The notes under the pieces: generated by a model
The model's input: the letters and a program-made list of their open reading frames with translations, nothing else
What the model was told of the DNA's origin: nothing
Databases searched by the model: none
Position numbers and translations under genes: made by a program
Shown: piece by piece, positions 1-7,685 of the stretch
Numbering within the stretch: the first letter of the stretch is position 1
How the letters are laid out: each line of letters starts with the position of its first letter
DNA from: an archaeon
GTDB taxonomy: Archaea > Asgardarchaeota > Thorarchaeia > Thorarchaeales > Thorarchaeaceae
NCBI GenBank assembly: GCA_024275415.1
Contig: JAJRZD010000120.1
Location: 1 to 43,547, forward strand
Length of the DNA: 43,547 nt
Reading direction: 5' to 3'

Positions 1-342
1 TACAGCATTATCCTGTCGATATTAGGATACTTTGGGGGTTTAGGATTTACTACCTTATTGTTGATGCTTGCTATTCTGGGGGTTTTCTCAGGCATCACCG
101 CACCGGCAGCAATGGCTCTTGTAGGTGACAGTGTGGGACAAGAAGACTTGGCAATGGCAATGGGCTTCTTCAATTTCATGGGGAACATGGGAATAATCAC
201 TGGACCATTTACATTTGGAGTCCTAATGTTTGTAACCGATTTCGTGATTGCATTCATGGTTGCGGGACTCTTGGAGTTGATCACGCTGGTTATGGCCATC
301 GTGCTAATCAAGATAGTTTTCAAGGAGAATTTAAATTTTTGA
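1..342 (+). CDS. MFS transporter, C-terminal end (truncated by window edge)
   Basis: The reading frame is open from base 1 and stops at TGA 340-342, so only the last 113 residues are visible and the start lies outside the window. The visible part is almost wholly hydrophobic, with about three membrane helices. Between the first two lies a short polar loop (GDSVGQEDLAMAMG) followed by a glycine-rich helix (FMGNMGIITGP). That pattern is typical of the second half of major facilitator superfamily drug or metabolite exporters, where a Gly/Asp loop precedes helix 11. The protein ends in a short basic cytoplasmic tail. The family call is inference from hydropathy and this motif; the substrate cannot be told. 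The next gene is convergent, 33 bp away. Confidence 0.6.
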   Translation, partial: YSIILSILGYFGGLGFTTLLLMLAILGVFSGITAPAAMALVGDSVGQEDLAMAMGFFNFMGNMGIITGPFTFGVLMFVTDFVIAFMVAGLLELITLVMAIVLIKIVFKENLNF

Positions 343-375
343 GTTAGCGGATCTCAGTACTATCTGAATAAGCAG

Positions 376-1107
376 TCACTCAATCGACAGACGATTCCCG
401 ACCCGCAGTGACATCTCATGGGCTGCGCTTGAATTCTTCGCGGCAATCTCAAGAGTACCATAGCTCCCCGTTGTCAGGAAGACCCCTCTGTCAGGCCCTT
501 CGCCATATGTTGGATGCCAAGTCATCTCCCAGCGAAGATCATCAGTCTTGAGGACATACTGCTCCTTGTCCAGAGGAGGGATATTCGTGATAACATTCCC
601 GAAGCGATCGACACGCACCACCACACCTGACCGACCTTCGACATCAAACTCAATGACCACGCTTAAGAATGGTTTGAATCCGCCGAGCATCTTGTTCGCC
701 TGATTCCGGAGCATGTAGGCTGCCATGGGAGCGAAGACATCACGCCCGTGGAATGTCCGTGAAGCAGAGGGCGGCACAGTGATGGTTGACACGTTTGTGA
801 TGCCGTCATCAGCAGCAGCCGGATAGAGAAGCCCGTTGTCCGGACCTACGAAAGCATAGTTCTTTGTCCTCACTACGACAGGGTCACGCGATGTCCCAAC
901 ACCTGGGTCAACCACACAGACAAATATCGTGCCCTTCGGGAAATAGCGGTAGTTCTTATAGAGAACCCAAGCACCTTCAAAGACAGATTGAGGAGGTATG
1001 GCATGGGTCAAGTCCACGATATCAGCAGAAGGGCACAGAGAGTGGATGATGCCTTTCATGACGCCAACATACTCAGAATCACCAAAATCGGTCAAGAGAA
1101 CAATCAT
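376..1107 (-). CDS. S-adenosylmethionine hydroxide adenosyltransferase (SAM hydrolase, DUF62 family)
   Basis: This 243-residue protein belongs to the family that splits S-adenosylmethionine with activated water into adenosine and methionine; relatives are the chlorinase SalL and fluorinase FlA. Visible marks are the N-terminal LLTDFG motif, VVDPGVGTSRDPVVVR, GPDNGLL, FHGRDVFAPMAAY and a C-terminal FGNVITNI strand. The Asp-Arg-His set described for archaeal hydrolases is present as D67, R74 and H120. Length is normal for the family. It lies 16 bp downstream of the kinase-like gene at 1124-2251 on the same strand, so the two are probably co-transcribed. The start is the only sensible one because the LLTDFG strand begins at residue 4. 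Hydrolase rather than halogenase is the family default; I do not see the fluorinase-specific insertion loop. Confidence 0.9.
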   Translation of the reverse strand: MIVLLTDFGDSEYVGVMKGIIHSLCPSADIVDLTHAIPPQSVFEGAWVLYKNYRYFPKGTIFVCVVDPGVGTSRDPVVVRTKNYAFVGPDNGLLYPAAADDGITNVSTITVPPSASRTFHGRDVFAPMAAYMLRNQANKMLGGFKPFLSVVIEFDVEGRSGVVVRVDRFGNVITNIPPLDKEQYVLKTDDLRWEMTWHPTYGEGPDRGVFLTTGSYGTLEIAAKNSSAAHEMSLRVGNRLSIE

Positions 1108-1123
1108 TTCACGACACCAGCGT

Positions 1124-2251
1124 TCATTCCACCTTCACGAGGCGAATCTCATTATAGTCTGTGAGCACTCGAATATATCCTCGTAGCATCTCATTTGTGT
1201 GTTCCTGCCCAGTATCCACCTTGAGGGTGCCACCCTCGATGCCTCTGAGCTTTGATGGGGTACAAATCACGATGATGTGGGACTTGCCGACCATGTCAAT
1301 GACCTTGGGACTGATCTGCTGATTCCCACGACCGAACAGCATCCCCTGATGCCCGATGGGCGACACGATGATCCACGTCTTCTCAGGGTTTCTGACCTTC
1401 TCAAGCAGGGTGGCTTCGTTCACGTCGTTGATCACCTCACCGGCAGAATAGAGGTCAACGCCCAAGATGGTCTTCTTTATCCCGAGCATGTCAGCCACTG
1501 TCTTGACTGTGGTTCCCGGACCGAGGATATACATACCATCCGGTACCATCTCCTCGATGACAGACTTGGCAATGGCTTCCTGTGCCTCATGTTCGTTGAT
1601 AGTTTCGGGGCTTGCTTGCTTGGCACCTTGAAATCGCGCAGGGACAGCAGGGCCCTTCAGGTAACCGTAAAGACGGATGACGAAGCGATCCTCACGGAAC
1701 GCGACCTCATCAGCATCCATGACTTCGAACTCGGTTGGTGTCGCAGTCCCTCCCACTACAAGCCTGAGGACTTCCGCAGCGTCCTTTGGGTTCACCACAA
1801 AGATACCACTATACATCTTCACACCCGAGGGGACGCCAATGACAAGCAGGTCATCAATCCCGCCCTCATCGACCGCATCCAGTACATCCCTTGCTGTGCC
1901 ATCCCCTCCTACAAATACAAGTAGTCGAACCCCACAGTCGTAAAGGGACTTCACACAAGCCTTCGTGTCATCAGAAGTCGTATGTTCCCCAATCTTGGCG
2001 GTGATAGTTTCATGCATTATCCCTGCTTCTTGGAGCACCTCTGCTCCCATCGGGGCGGGACATGAGATGAAGCTCACTACTTCCAGAACTGACCTGTCCG
2101 CAGCGACAGATTCTGCGAACTCCCGCGCCCGGAGAGGTGCAACAGGCTCTGCTCCGAGCTCGAGTGCCTTAGCAACCACTCCATCAGTACCTTTCAACCC
2201 GACACGACCGCCCATTCCGGCAATGGGGTTCACCAAGAAGCCGACTTTCAA
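1124..2251 (-). CDS. ATP-NAD/AcoX kinase family protein
   Basis: A 375-residue protein of the ATP-NAD kinase/AcoX group (COG3199). Evidence: the N-terminal FLVNPIAGMGG strand-loop, which contacts the nucleotide in this fold, and GGDGT at residues 115-119, the hallmark NAD-kinase/diacylglycerol-kinase motif. A GVPSGVKMYSG loop and a C-terminal beta-rich domain containing GVDLYSAGEVIND follow. Classical archaeal NAD kinases (PpnK) are about 250-280 residues; this longer form is the AcoX-like branch, whose substrate is often not established. It may phosphorylate NAD or another small molecule. It is the first gene of a likely two-gene unit with the SAM hydrolase 16 bp downstream. No key residue of the GGDGT loop is missing. 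Confidence 0.82.
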   Translation of the reverse strand: MKVGFLVNPIAGMGGRVGLKGTDGVVAKALELGAEPVAPLRAREFAESVAADRSVLEVVSFISCPAPMGAEVLQEAGIMHETITAKIGEHTTSDDTKACVKSLYDCGVRLLVFVGGDGTARDVLDAVDEGGIDDLLVIGVPSGVKMYSGIFVVNPKDAAEVLRLVVGGTATPTEFEVMDADEVAFREDRFVIRLYGYLKGPAVPARFQGAKQASPETINEHEAQEAIAKSVIEEMVPDGMYILGPGTTVKTVADMLGIKKTILGVDLYSAGEVINDVNEATLLEKVRNPEKTWIIVSPIGHQGMLFGRGNQQISPKVIDMVGKSHIIVICTPSKLRGIEGGTLKVDTGQEHTNEMLRGYIRVLTDYNEIRLVKVE

Positions 2252-2321
2252 TCTTGAACACCCTTGGCAATCATCAGTGGCATCTATGCTTTAGACATTG
2301 CGATAGTGATGAAGACAATAT

Positions 2322-2915
2322 CTATCCTGTCATTACTTTGAGGGCACCGACCTCGGCAGCACTTTGTATCCAGAAGCTGACCCTCACCAAGATCTCCTCA
2401 AGGAACCGAGGCTTGTCGTCGGGCTTGGCGTCCTCTGGCCAGCGGTTCCTGCGATACTCGTCAAACTTCTGGAATGTTCGTCCGTATTTGGTGGTCAGGG
2501 GAATCTTGACGAACCTGTCGCACACGGTTACAAGAGAGCGAATCAGGAGGACATAATCCAAGTTCAGCCGCATCAGCCATTTCGTGATTGCCTTGAAGAA
2601 TGCACGCGAATCGGTCCCTTCCCAGCCCAAGTCCATCAGCGACTCGCGCGATGAGGCTTCTACTCGGTTACTGTTGAAATCACAGTCCTTGCTATACAGG
2701 CACCGTGCCCTTACGAAGACTTTCCTCTCGGAGAACCACAAGATGATGTGGTGTTCTCCCTTCGACTTGAGCATCTCCTTGTGCTGTCCTGCTGGGAACG
2801 TGAGTTCCAGCACATTCTTTCTCTTGTATTTCTTGTCCTTTTTGAAGTACAGCTTCAGCGCCCATGATATTGCAGGAATCGTATTCACTGGGTAGAGCTC
2901 TTCCTTGTTGACCAT
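2322..2915 (-). CDS. Hypothetical protein, 197 aa, soluble and basic
   Basis: I do not recognise this family. The protein has a lysine/arginine-rich N-terminal part (residues 24-36 are mostly Lys, Arg, Asp and Tyr) followed by a predicted alternation of strands and helices (VLELTFPAG, HHIILWFSE, VFVRARCLY). The C-terminal half is rich in aromatic and charged residues (FDEYRRNRWPEDA). There is no signal peptide or membrane helix. It sits 70 bp upstream of the kinase-like gene and 63 bp downstream of the small GTPase, all on the minus strand, so it could be in one transcription unit with either. Coding is supported by G/C preference at third codon positions and a clean, non-overlapping frame. 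Confidence 0.7.
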   Translation of the reverse strand: MVNKEELYPVNTIPAISWALKLYFKKDKKYKRKNVLELTFPAGQHKEMLKSKGEHHIILWFSERKVFVRARCLYSKDCDFNSNRVEASSRESLMDLGWEGTDSRAFFKAITKWLMRLNLDYVLLIRSLVTVCDRFVKIPLTTKYGRTFQKFDEYRRNRWPEDAKPDDKPRFLEEILVRVSFWIQSAAEVGALKVMTG

Positions 2916-2978
2916 CTCAGATAAGATTCATATGACAAGCCCTGATAAGAATTGGGGAATCCGACAATACGGGTGGAA

Positions 2979-3527
2979 TCACACTTCACTTTGCGAGCGC
3001 TTATCCACCAAGGTCTTGGCGAGTTCCTCAAATATGTCAACAATGCCTTCACCAGTCTTTGCAGAACTCTCCAGATATGGCATCCCATGCTCATCTGCGA
3101 ACTTTCTGCCCTCTGAAGGCTCGATGACACGGTCTGGGAGGTCAGTCTTGTTTGCGACAAGGACGAGTGGAATCTGCTTTCCAATAGCCTTCTCAAGCTC
3201 CCGCAGCCATTCTTCCAGGACGATGAATGTGCGGCGCCGGGTCACATCATAGACAAGGATACCACCACTGGAACCACGGTAGTACATCGGACGAAGTATC
3301 TGGAACCGTGACTGTCCTGCAACATCCCAGATCTGCAATTTGACCGTATAGCGCGACCCAGAGTTGTCTGTAATATCGATATTCTTTACAGCGAACTGAG
3401 AGCCAATCGTGGTCTTGTAGTCAGTTCTGAAAAATCCATGTGAGAATCGAGTCACGACAGCGGTCTTTCCTACTGCTCCTTCGCCAAGCACGACGATTTT
3501 GAACAAAAAATCATAGCTGGAACTCAT
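2979..3527 (-). CDS. Rab/Ras-like small GTPase (Asgard type)
   Basis: A 182-residue Ras-superfamily GTPase with all five G boxes: P-loop GEGAVGKT at residues 15-22, switch-I threonine in DYKTTIG (T40), WDVAGQ at 67-72 with the catalytic-position glutamine Q72, NKTD at 126-129 and SSAK at 154-157. The order and spacing match Rab and Rho-like proteins more than bacterial MglA. Switch II has V and S where Rab has T and E (WDTAGQE). The C terminus ends RSQSEV and has no cysteine, so the prenylation that anchors eukaryotic Rabs is not possible; membrane attachment, if any, would need a partner. Such GTPases are abundant in Asgard archaea. No GAP, GEF or roadblock gene is adjacent; a longin-like gene lies 38 kb away. 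Confidence 0.93.
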   Translation of the reverse strand: MSSSYDFLFKIVVLGEGAVGKTAVVTRFSHGFFRTDYKTTIGSQFAVKNIDITDNSGSRYTVKLQIWDVAGQSRFQILRPMYYRGSSGGILVYDVTRRRTFIVLEEWLRELEKAIGKQIPLVLVANKTDLPDRVIEPSEGRKFADEHGMPYLESSAKTGEGIVDIFEELAKTLVDKRSQSEV

Positions 3528-3745
3528 TGTTTACCATCTCGCTCTTGCAGTAGGTGAGTTGTACTTGTTCGATAAAGCGTACGGGTCTAATAAGCTTTCG
3601 TTCGATTGAACGCAGTGATGACGAATAACACCACCACAACGAAAAAGTAAATCTCTAGATGTGTTACCATCTACGATTACTGCATTTCTGCTGTCATTGT
3701 CACATCCAAGAGGTTCAGGAACCTGCTCATAACCAGCACAGGCCA

Positions 3746-4543
3746 CTAGGCCAAGTGTTCTGTTTCAAGCCACGAAAAGAACCGCTCAAGGTGAGCATTG
3801 AAGTTTTCGAACACCTCGACCATGGGCGAGTGATCGCCCCCCTCAACAATTGCATACTGGGAGCCCTTGATGGCATCGGCAAGTGCCTTCGCCCTCTTTG
3901 GTTTGATGATATCGTCGTCCTCACCGACCACAACGAGAGTGGGAATGGAAATCTCATGGAGCCGTTCGGTCACATCAAAGTCGTCACATGCATCAAGATC
4001 CCGAAGAATGGTACGGTCAAATGATACTGCGATTTTCTGATAGTCAGGTAAGATATACTTCTCAAGCTCGTCCTCGAGGTGAGAAAAGTCCTGTTTGGGA
4101 GAATGATCCTCCAAGGCCTCGATAACCAATCCAACAATGAGCTTTCGCAGGTCAAGATCTGATGTAGTATCTGCGAGCACTATTGCTAGAGGTTGTCTGA
4201 ATGACGGATTGAGAACGTACGACATGACCACTCCGCCGCCCATTGAGTGACCAACAAGGACAAACCGAACCAGTCCAAGATGCTCGACCAATGCAGATAC
4301 CTGTTCAGGGAACCCACGAATGACATCAGGATGGTCATCAATCTTCTCTGACTCGCCATGACCGTACAGGTCAAGTGCGATGACACGATGCTGCTTCCTG
4401 AAATGGATAAGCTGAAGAGACCAGATGAGGCGAGAAGAGCCTGCGCCGTGCACAAAGACTATGTCCAAACCTTTCGATCTGTCTTCTCGTTCGTCTAGTT
4501 CGATGTAGTGCATCCGCGCACCACGGAATTCGAAGAAAGGCAT
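3746..4543 (-). CDS. Alpha/beta-hydrolase
   Basis: A 265-residue alpha/beta-hydrolase-fold enzyme. The oxyanion-hole motif is HGAGSSRLIW near residue 32. The YGHGESEK loop follows strand 4. The nucleophile elbow is GHSMGG with Ser100. The acid lies in VVGEDDDIIKP at about 208-211 and the catalytic His is H238 in EGGDHSP. The triad is complete, so it should be an active esterase, lipase-like enzyme or C-C hydrolase; the substrate cannot be predicted. Helical cap sequence lies between residues 125 and 190. It has no signal peptide and is probably cytosolic. It is separated by about 220 bp from the small GTPase gene on the same strand and is divergent from the phosphomutase gene, with a 100 bp intergenic region for both promoters. 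Confidence 0.88.
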   Translation of the reverse strand: MPFFEFRGARMHYIELDEREDRSKGLDIVFVHGAGSSRLIWSLQLIHFRKQHRVIALDLYGHGESEKIDDHPDVIRGFPEQVSALVEHLGLVRFVLVGHSMGGGVVMSYVLNPSFRQPLAIVLADTTSDLDLRKLIVGLVIEALEDHSPKQDFSHLEDELEKYILPDYQKIAVSFDRTILRDLDACDDFDVTERLHEISIPTLVVVGEDDDIIKPKRAKALADAIKGSQYAIVEGGDHSPMVEVFENFNAHLERFFSWLETEHLA

Positions 4544-4643
4544 TGTAGTGATCCCAAAAATCGAAGGGCTGTATCTACATTTAGGTGTATTTTGGATTTA
4601 GTTACCTTTTTCTGTCATCAGGTCGGGATATTCACTGACTATT

Positions 4644-6020
4644 ATGACAGGCAAGCTCTTTGGAACCACTGGAGTCCGAAAATTGTATGGAGAAGGGTTC
4701 ACGCTGGACATGGCACTTGACCTTGGGAAAGCAGTTGGTACGTACCTTAGAGAAGGCACCATTCTCTTAGCAAGGGATGCCCGAACCACTGGGAAGATGG
4801 TGGCCGACTCATTGTGTGCCGGAATAGTGTCTACCGGAGTCAATGTAAAACGCGCAGGAGTCATCCCCACACCGACACTGGCATTCCTAGCGAAGAAACT
4901 CGGGCTTTCAGCAGGGATAATGGTGACTGCCTCTCACAATCCCCCTGAATACACAGGTGTGAAGTTCTGGTCAGGGGACAGCATGGGCTTCACACCGGAT
5001 ATGGAGGCAGAGATAGAGAGGATATACGAGTCAAAAGAGTTCAAGGTAGCCGATTGGAGTTCACTAGGGGATATATCGCGAATCGACAACGGCGCAGAGA
5101 TTCACATCGAGGAACTCTTGAAACAGTGTGATGTCAAGAAGATCCGGAGCAAACAGTATCATGTCATCGTAGACCCGGGAAACGGAGCGGCCTGTGTGCT
5201 CACACCATACCTCATGCGGGAGTTAGGGTGCAAGGTGATAACCATCAATGGACAGCTCGATGGACATTTCCCAGGCAGGAGGTCTGAGCCTGAAGAGGAA
5301 ACGCTTGGCGACCTTATCAAACTGGTCAAGGATACAGCAGCGAACTTAGGTATCGCCCATGATGGTGATTCGGATAGAGTTGTGTTCGTCACAGAAAAAG
5401 GAGAGGTGGTTCGTGGTGACCGCACTATCGCCCTGTTTGCACGAAATGCGTTGGGAATAAGCAGGTCAAAGAAAATCATTACCACCGTGGACAGCTCAAA
5501 GGTCTTGGACGAGGTCGTTTCAGAGGTTGGAGGATCTACAGAAAGAACCCCTGTTGGCGACATCCAAGTGGCGGTCAAGATCAAAGAAACCGATGCAGTC
5601 CTTGGGGGCGAGGCGTGTGGAGTATTCATATTCCCTGAGTTCCACTTGGCTCCGGAGCCATTTCTTGCAGCATGTAAGATACTTGAGATGATGGCAGAGT
5701 CTGACCGGAGCTTCGGTGACCTGATTTCCGAAATCCCAATTTATCCGCTGAAGAAGACGAAACTGGCAGTTCCGAACGATAAGAAAGCCACGGTCATGAA
5801 TGCCCTTACGGAAAGCTTGCCAAAAGCTCTTGGTGATGTCAAAGAGGTCTTGACCGTGGATGGACTCGGCATCTCACTGACACAGGGGTGGGTTCTCGTG
5901 AGACCTTCTGGTACTGAGCCTGTCATTCGTATAACCTGTGAGGCGCCTACGGTGGAGATAGTAGAGGATATATTAGAACGCGCAAAGAAAGAAGTTGAAT
6001 CAATAATAGGCGATTCATGA
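4644..6020 (+). CDS. Phosphoglucosamine/phosphohexose mutase (alpha-D-phosphohexomutase family)
   Basis: A 458-residue enzyme that moves a phosphate between C1 and C6 of a hexose phosphate, probably glucosamine or mannose/glucose phosphate, for sugar-nucleotide synthesis. The catalytic phosphoserine is S97 in TASHNPPEYTG. The magnesium loop is HDGDSDR with D240, D242 and D244. The sugar-specificity loop is GGEACGVF. The C-terminal phosphate-binding loop is RPSGTEP. Length and domain order fit the archaeal GlmM/ManB group. The loop GGEACG differs from the bacterial GGExSGH and does not settle the substrate. An ATG start at 4644 precedes the conserved FGTTGVR. It is divergent from the hydrolase gene. 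The product could feed UDP-GlcNAc, the sugar donor that BshA-type enzymes use, encoded 3 kb downstream (inference). Confidence 0.9.
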   Translation: MTGKLFGTTGVRKLYGEGFTLDMALDLGKAVGTYLREGTILLARDARTTGKMVADSLCAGIVSTGVNVKRAGVIPTPTLAFLAKKLGLSAGIMVTASHNPPEYTGVKFWSGDSMGFTPDMEAEIERIYESKEFKVADWSSLGDISRIDNGAEIHIEELLKQCDVKKIRSKQYHVIVDPGNGAACVLTPYLMRELGCKVITINGQLDGHFPGRRSEPEEETLGDLIKLVKDTAANLGIAHDGDSDRVVFVTEKGEVVRGDRTIALFARNALGISRSKKIITTVDSSKVLDEVVSEVGGSTERTPVGDIQVAVKIKETDAVLGGEACGVFIFPEFHLAPEPFLAACKILEMMAESDRSFGDLISEIPIYPLKKTKLAVPNDKKATVMNALTESLPKALGDVKEVLTVDGLGISLTQGWVLVRPSGTEPVIRITCEAPTVEIVEDILERAKKEVESIIGDS

Positions 6021-6524
6021 ATGAATATATCATCGGAAATTCCGAGGCATTGTGCAAGACGCTCTTGAGTAAAAGATAATGCGTTTTCGGATTGTTCATT
6101 AATACGACAAAACCTACACCGAGGGTTGTCATGTGTTGCTTTGCTTTTTCGTACAACGTCATGATGCAACACATTTATTATAATTTGCAAGAAGTGCTGC
6201 GTGCGGAATACTCCTAGGCCAAGGAAGTAATCTGTTGTGCCCATGAATTGGATGTTATTCAATGTGGTTGTTTCGTTATATTCACTTTTTTATTCTCGCA
6301 CCAGTTCGCATTAACAGGTCGAGTTGCTGGTCTGCAGAGGTAGAAAGGGATACAAATAGGTCGTCCATAGTTAACATAGAGTCTATTAAATTCAAAAAAC
6401 TGATGGAAACTATACTGCTTTCACAATGGTAGACTTTTTATCATCATACTAAAGACTACGCTATCCGGACAATCTTTATAGCGATTTTAATCGAGAGTTC
6501 ACTTACTGACCTGAGGCATATCCA
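6021..6524. other. 504 bp AT-rich intergenic region without a convincing gene
   Basis: No reading frame here has coding character. A perfect 9 bp inverted repeat (ATGTGTTGC at 6131-6139 and GCAACACAT at 6166-6174, 26 nt apart) could be a hairpin or a protein site. The last 55 bp hold the promoter of the next gene. I see no tRNA, C/D-box or other RNA that I can name. Confidence 0.5.
6475..6480 (+). promoter_or_regulatory. Probable TATA box for the 6525 gene
   Basis: The AT-rich stretch CTTTATAGC lies 45-50 bp before the ATG at 6525, at a distance that fits an archaeal TATA box with a leader of roughly 20 nt. It stands at the 3' end of a long gene-free region and no other downstream gene can use it. 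Confidence 0.45.
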
Positions 6525-6923
6525 ATGGGCGATGAAGAAGATTTCATTATGGAAGAGTTCGAGTGGGCCCTGAAAGATCCTACCGAAGAGAAACTGAGAC
6601 AGCTTGGAGAAGTAGTCAGTATTATAACTGGGAAGCTCGTTGAAGCCTTCGGCCAGTTAGAGAAGCGTCTGGATGATATCGAAGGTCAAGTTTCACAACT
6701 GGGTTCTAGGATTGACTCCTTAAGTAGTAAAATTGCGTCTGGAGCGGTGGCAGCAAGTCCCTCAGCAGCCGCAGATGCAGCTCCGGCAATGGCCTCTGCC
6801 CCGATTCCAAAGGCACCCTCTCCGAAACCTGCTGGGGGTGGCGGGATGAGCATGATGGGCGAACTCAAAGCACTGCTTGCAGCTAGAAGGGCAAAGGCAG
6901 ACAGCGGGACAGATTCCGGCTAG
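6525..6923 (+). CDS. Small coiled-coil protein with Ala/Pro-rich linker and conserved-looking C-terminal basic helix
   Basis: A 132-residue protein not assignable with certainty. Domains in order: an acidic N-terminal helix (1-20), then a heptad-patterned coiled coil (about 25-70, LEKRLDDIEGQVSQLGSRI). A low-complexity Ala/Pro/Ser linker (75-106) follows, then a glycine run and a terminal amphipathic helix (MSMMGELKALLAARRAKA, 111-128). The order coiled coil, Pro-rich linker, short basic helix resembles WASH-complex subunit WASHC3/CCDC53 and WH2-bearing actin regulators. This is layout similarity only; the canonical WH2 LKKV is not present. It is transcribed alone, and its stop overlaps by 4 bp the end of the convergent deacetylase gene. 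The third-position GC bias of the coiled-coil part supports coding. Confidence 0.75.
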   Translation: MGDEEDFIMEEFEWALKDPTEEKLRQLGEVVSIITGKLVEAFGQLEKRLDDIEGQVSQLGSRIDSLSSKIASGAVAASPSAAADAAPAMASAPIPKAPSPKPAGGGGMSMMGELKALLAARRAKADSGTDSG

Positions 6924-7576
6924 ATAAGCGATTTCACACTGTTTCGAGGGTAGAATGGCCCTGCGTGGAAAGGCATCTCGATAGTGAATGCTTCCGCCCG
7001 CTGACATCCGGCCTGAACACCACGGAGAAGCGTCCGAACATCATAGAAACGCGGATAGAATCGGTTTGCTTTTCTGATTTGAGATTCATGACTGCATAGT
7101 GCATTCAGGGCAATATCATACGACTCGGTAATGTCCACAAGCACATGGGGTCGGGACAGAAGGCTGTTTATCTCCATATGGTAGATTCGTTCGACCCTGT
7201 GGGCATCCTCAAAGATTGTGGTATGAGATGCCCATTCCACAGCCTGACTCACAATCTCTGCGCAGGTGGCGTGATTCTGGTTATAGTCATCGCGGGAGTG
7301 AGTGATGAGGATTGAAGGGCGGAAATCCAAAATGGTCTGCACCACTTCATCCTTAACTGTCATGTCTATTGCAAAATCATCCCGTATCTTAGTTATGAGA
7401 TTCCTGACACCTAGTTCGTTGCAGGCTGCTCTCATCTCAGCTTCACGGGTTGTATTGCCTGTCAGACATAGCACATCAATGGGAACACCTCGCATGGTAT
7501 GAGAGGCAATAGTTCCTCCGGCCCCAAGACTTTCGTCATCAGGATGGGCGCAGACTACCAGAATAGATTGATCCAT
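6920..7576 (-). CDS. bshB: LmbE/PIG-L family deacetylase, BshB-like (bacillithiol pathway)
   Basis: A zinc-dependent N-acetyl-glucosamine deacetylase of the LmbE/PIG-L family. Here it is predicted to remove acetate from GlcNAc-malate made by the adjacent BshA. Counting from the ATG at 7576 (218 residues), the metal motif is AHPDDE (H11, D14), with a third ligand in DDYNQNHAT (H102). The C-terminal AEAFTIEMPF matches the AEGF-type ending of Bacillus BshB proteins. An upstream ATG at 7606 is open in frame, but it sits in a reverse-strand TATA-like element (AAATATT, about 7604-7611), which favours the inner start and a short leader. It is divergent from bshA across 110 bp. PIG-L enzymes act on several GlcNAc conjugates, so the BshB name rests on the BshA and BshC neighbours. 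Confidence 0.85.
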   Translation of the reverse strand: MDQSILVVCAHPDDESLGAGGTIASHTMRGVPIDVLCLTGNTTREAEMRAACNELGVRNLITKIRDDFAIDMTVKDEVVQTILDFRPSILITHSRDDYNQNHATCAEIVSQAVEWASHTTIFEDAHRVERIYHMEINSLLSRPHVLVDITESYDIALNALCSHESQIRKANRFYPRFYDVRTLLRGVQAGCQRAEAFTIEMPFHAGPFYPRNSVKSLI

Positions 7577-7685
7577 AGGCTCGGAACCCCATGTCATTCT
7601 AATCAATATTTGCTATCGAAGAAAAATGTCTTGACCATTTGCCTTAAAGGGGAAATCCTCATCCTCGATTAATAGGTCGTTTAGC
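7577..7685. promoter_or_regulatory. Divergent promoter region of bshB and bshA
   Basis: The 109 bp between the two start codons carries TATA-like elements on both strands: AAATATT (reverse, about 7604-7611), about 30 bp ahead of bshB, and CCTTAAAG (forward, about 7641-7648), about 40 bp ahead of bshA. The shared region suggests joint control of the two arms of the pathway. No clear palindromic operator was seen. Confidence 0.4.

Noticed and set aside
1277..1924. 215-codon open frame antisense to the ATP-NAD/AcoX-type kinase
   Set aside because: It is a shadow of the kinase gene, rich in Arg, His and Ser as antisense frames usually are.
3531..3746. 71-codon frame between the small GTPase and hydrolase genes
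   Set aside because: No motif or ribosome binding site, low-quality composition; more likely the promoter region of the GTPase gene.
5741..6262. 173-codon open frame on the minus strand over the end of the phosphomutase gene and the following gap
   Set aside because: Most of it is antisense to a clear enzyme gene, and the part in the gap has no coding-like base choice or motif.
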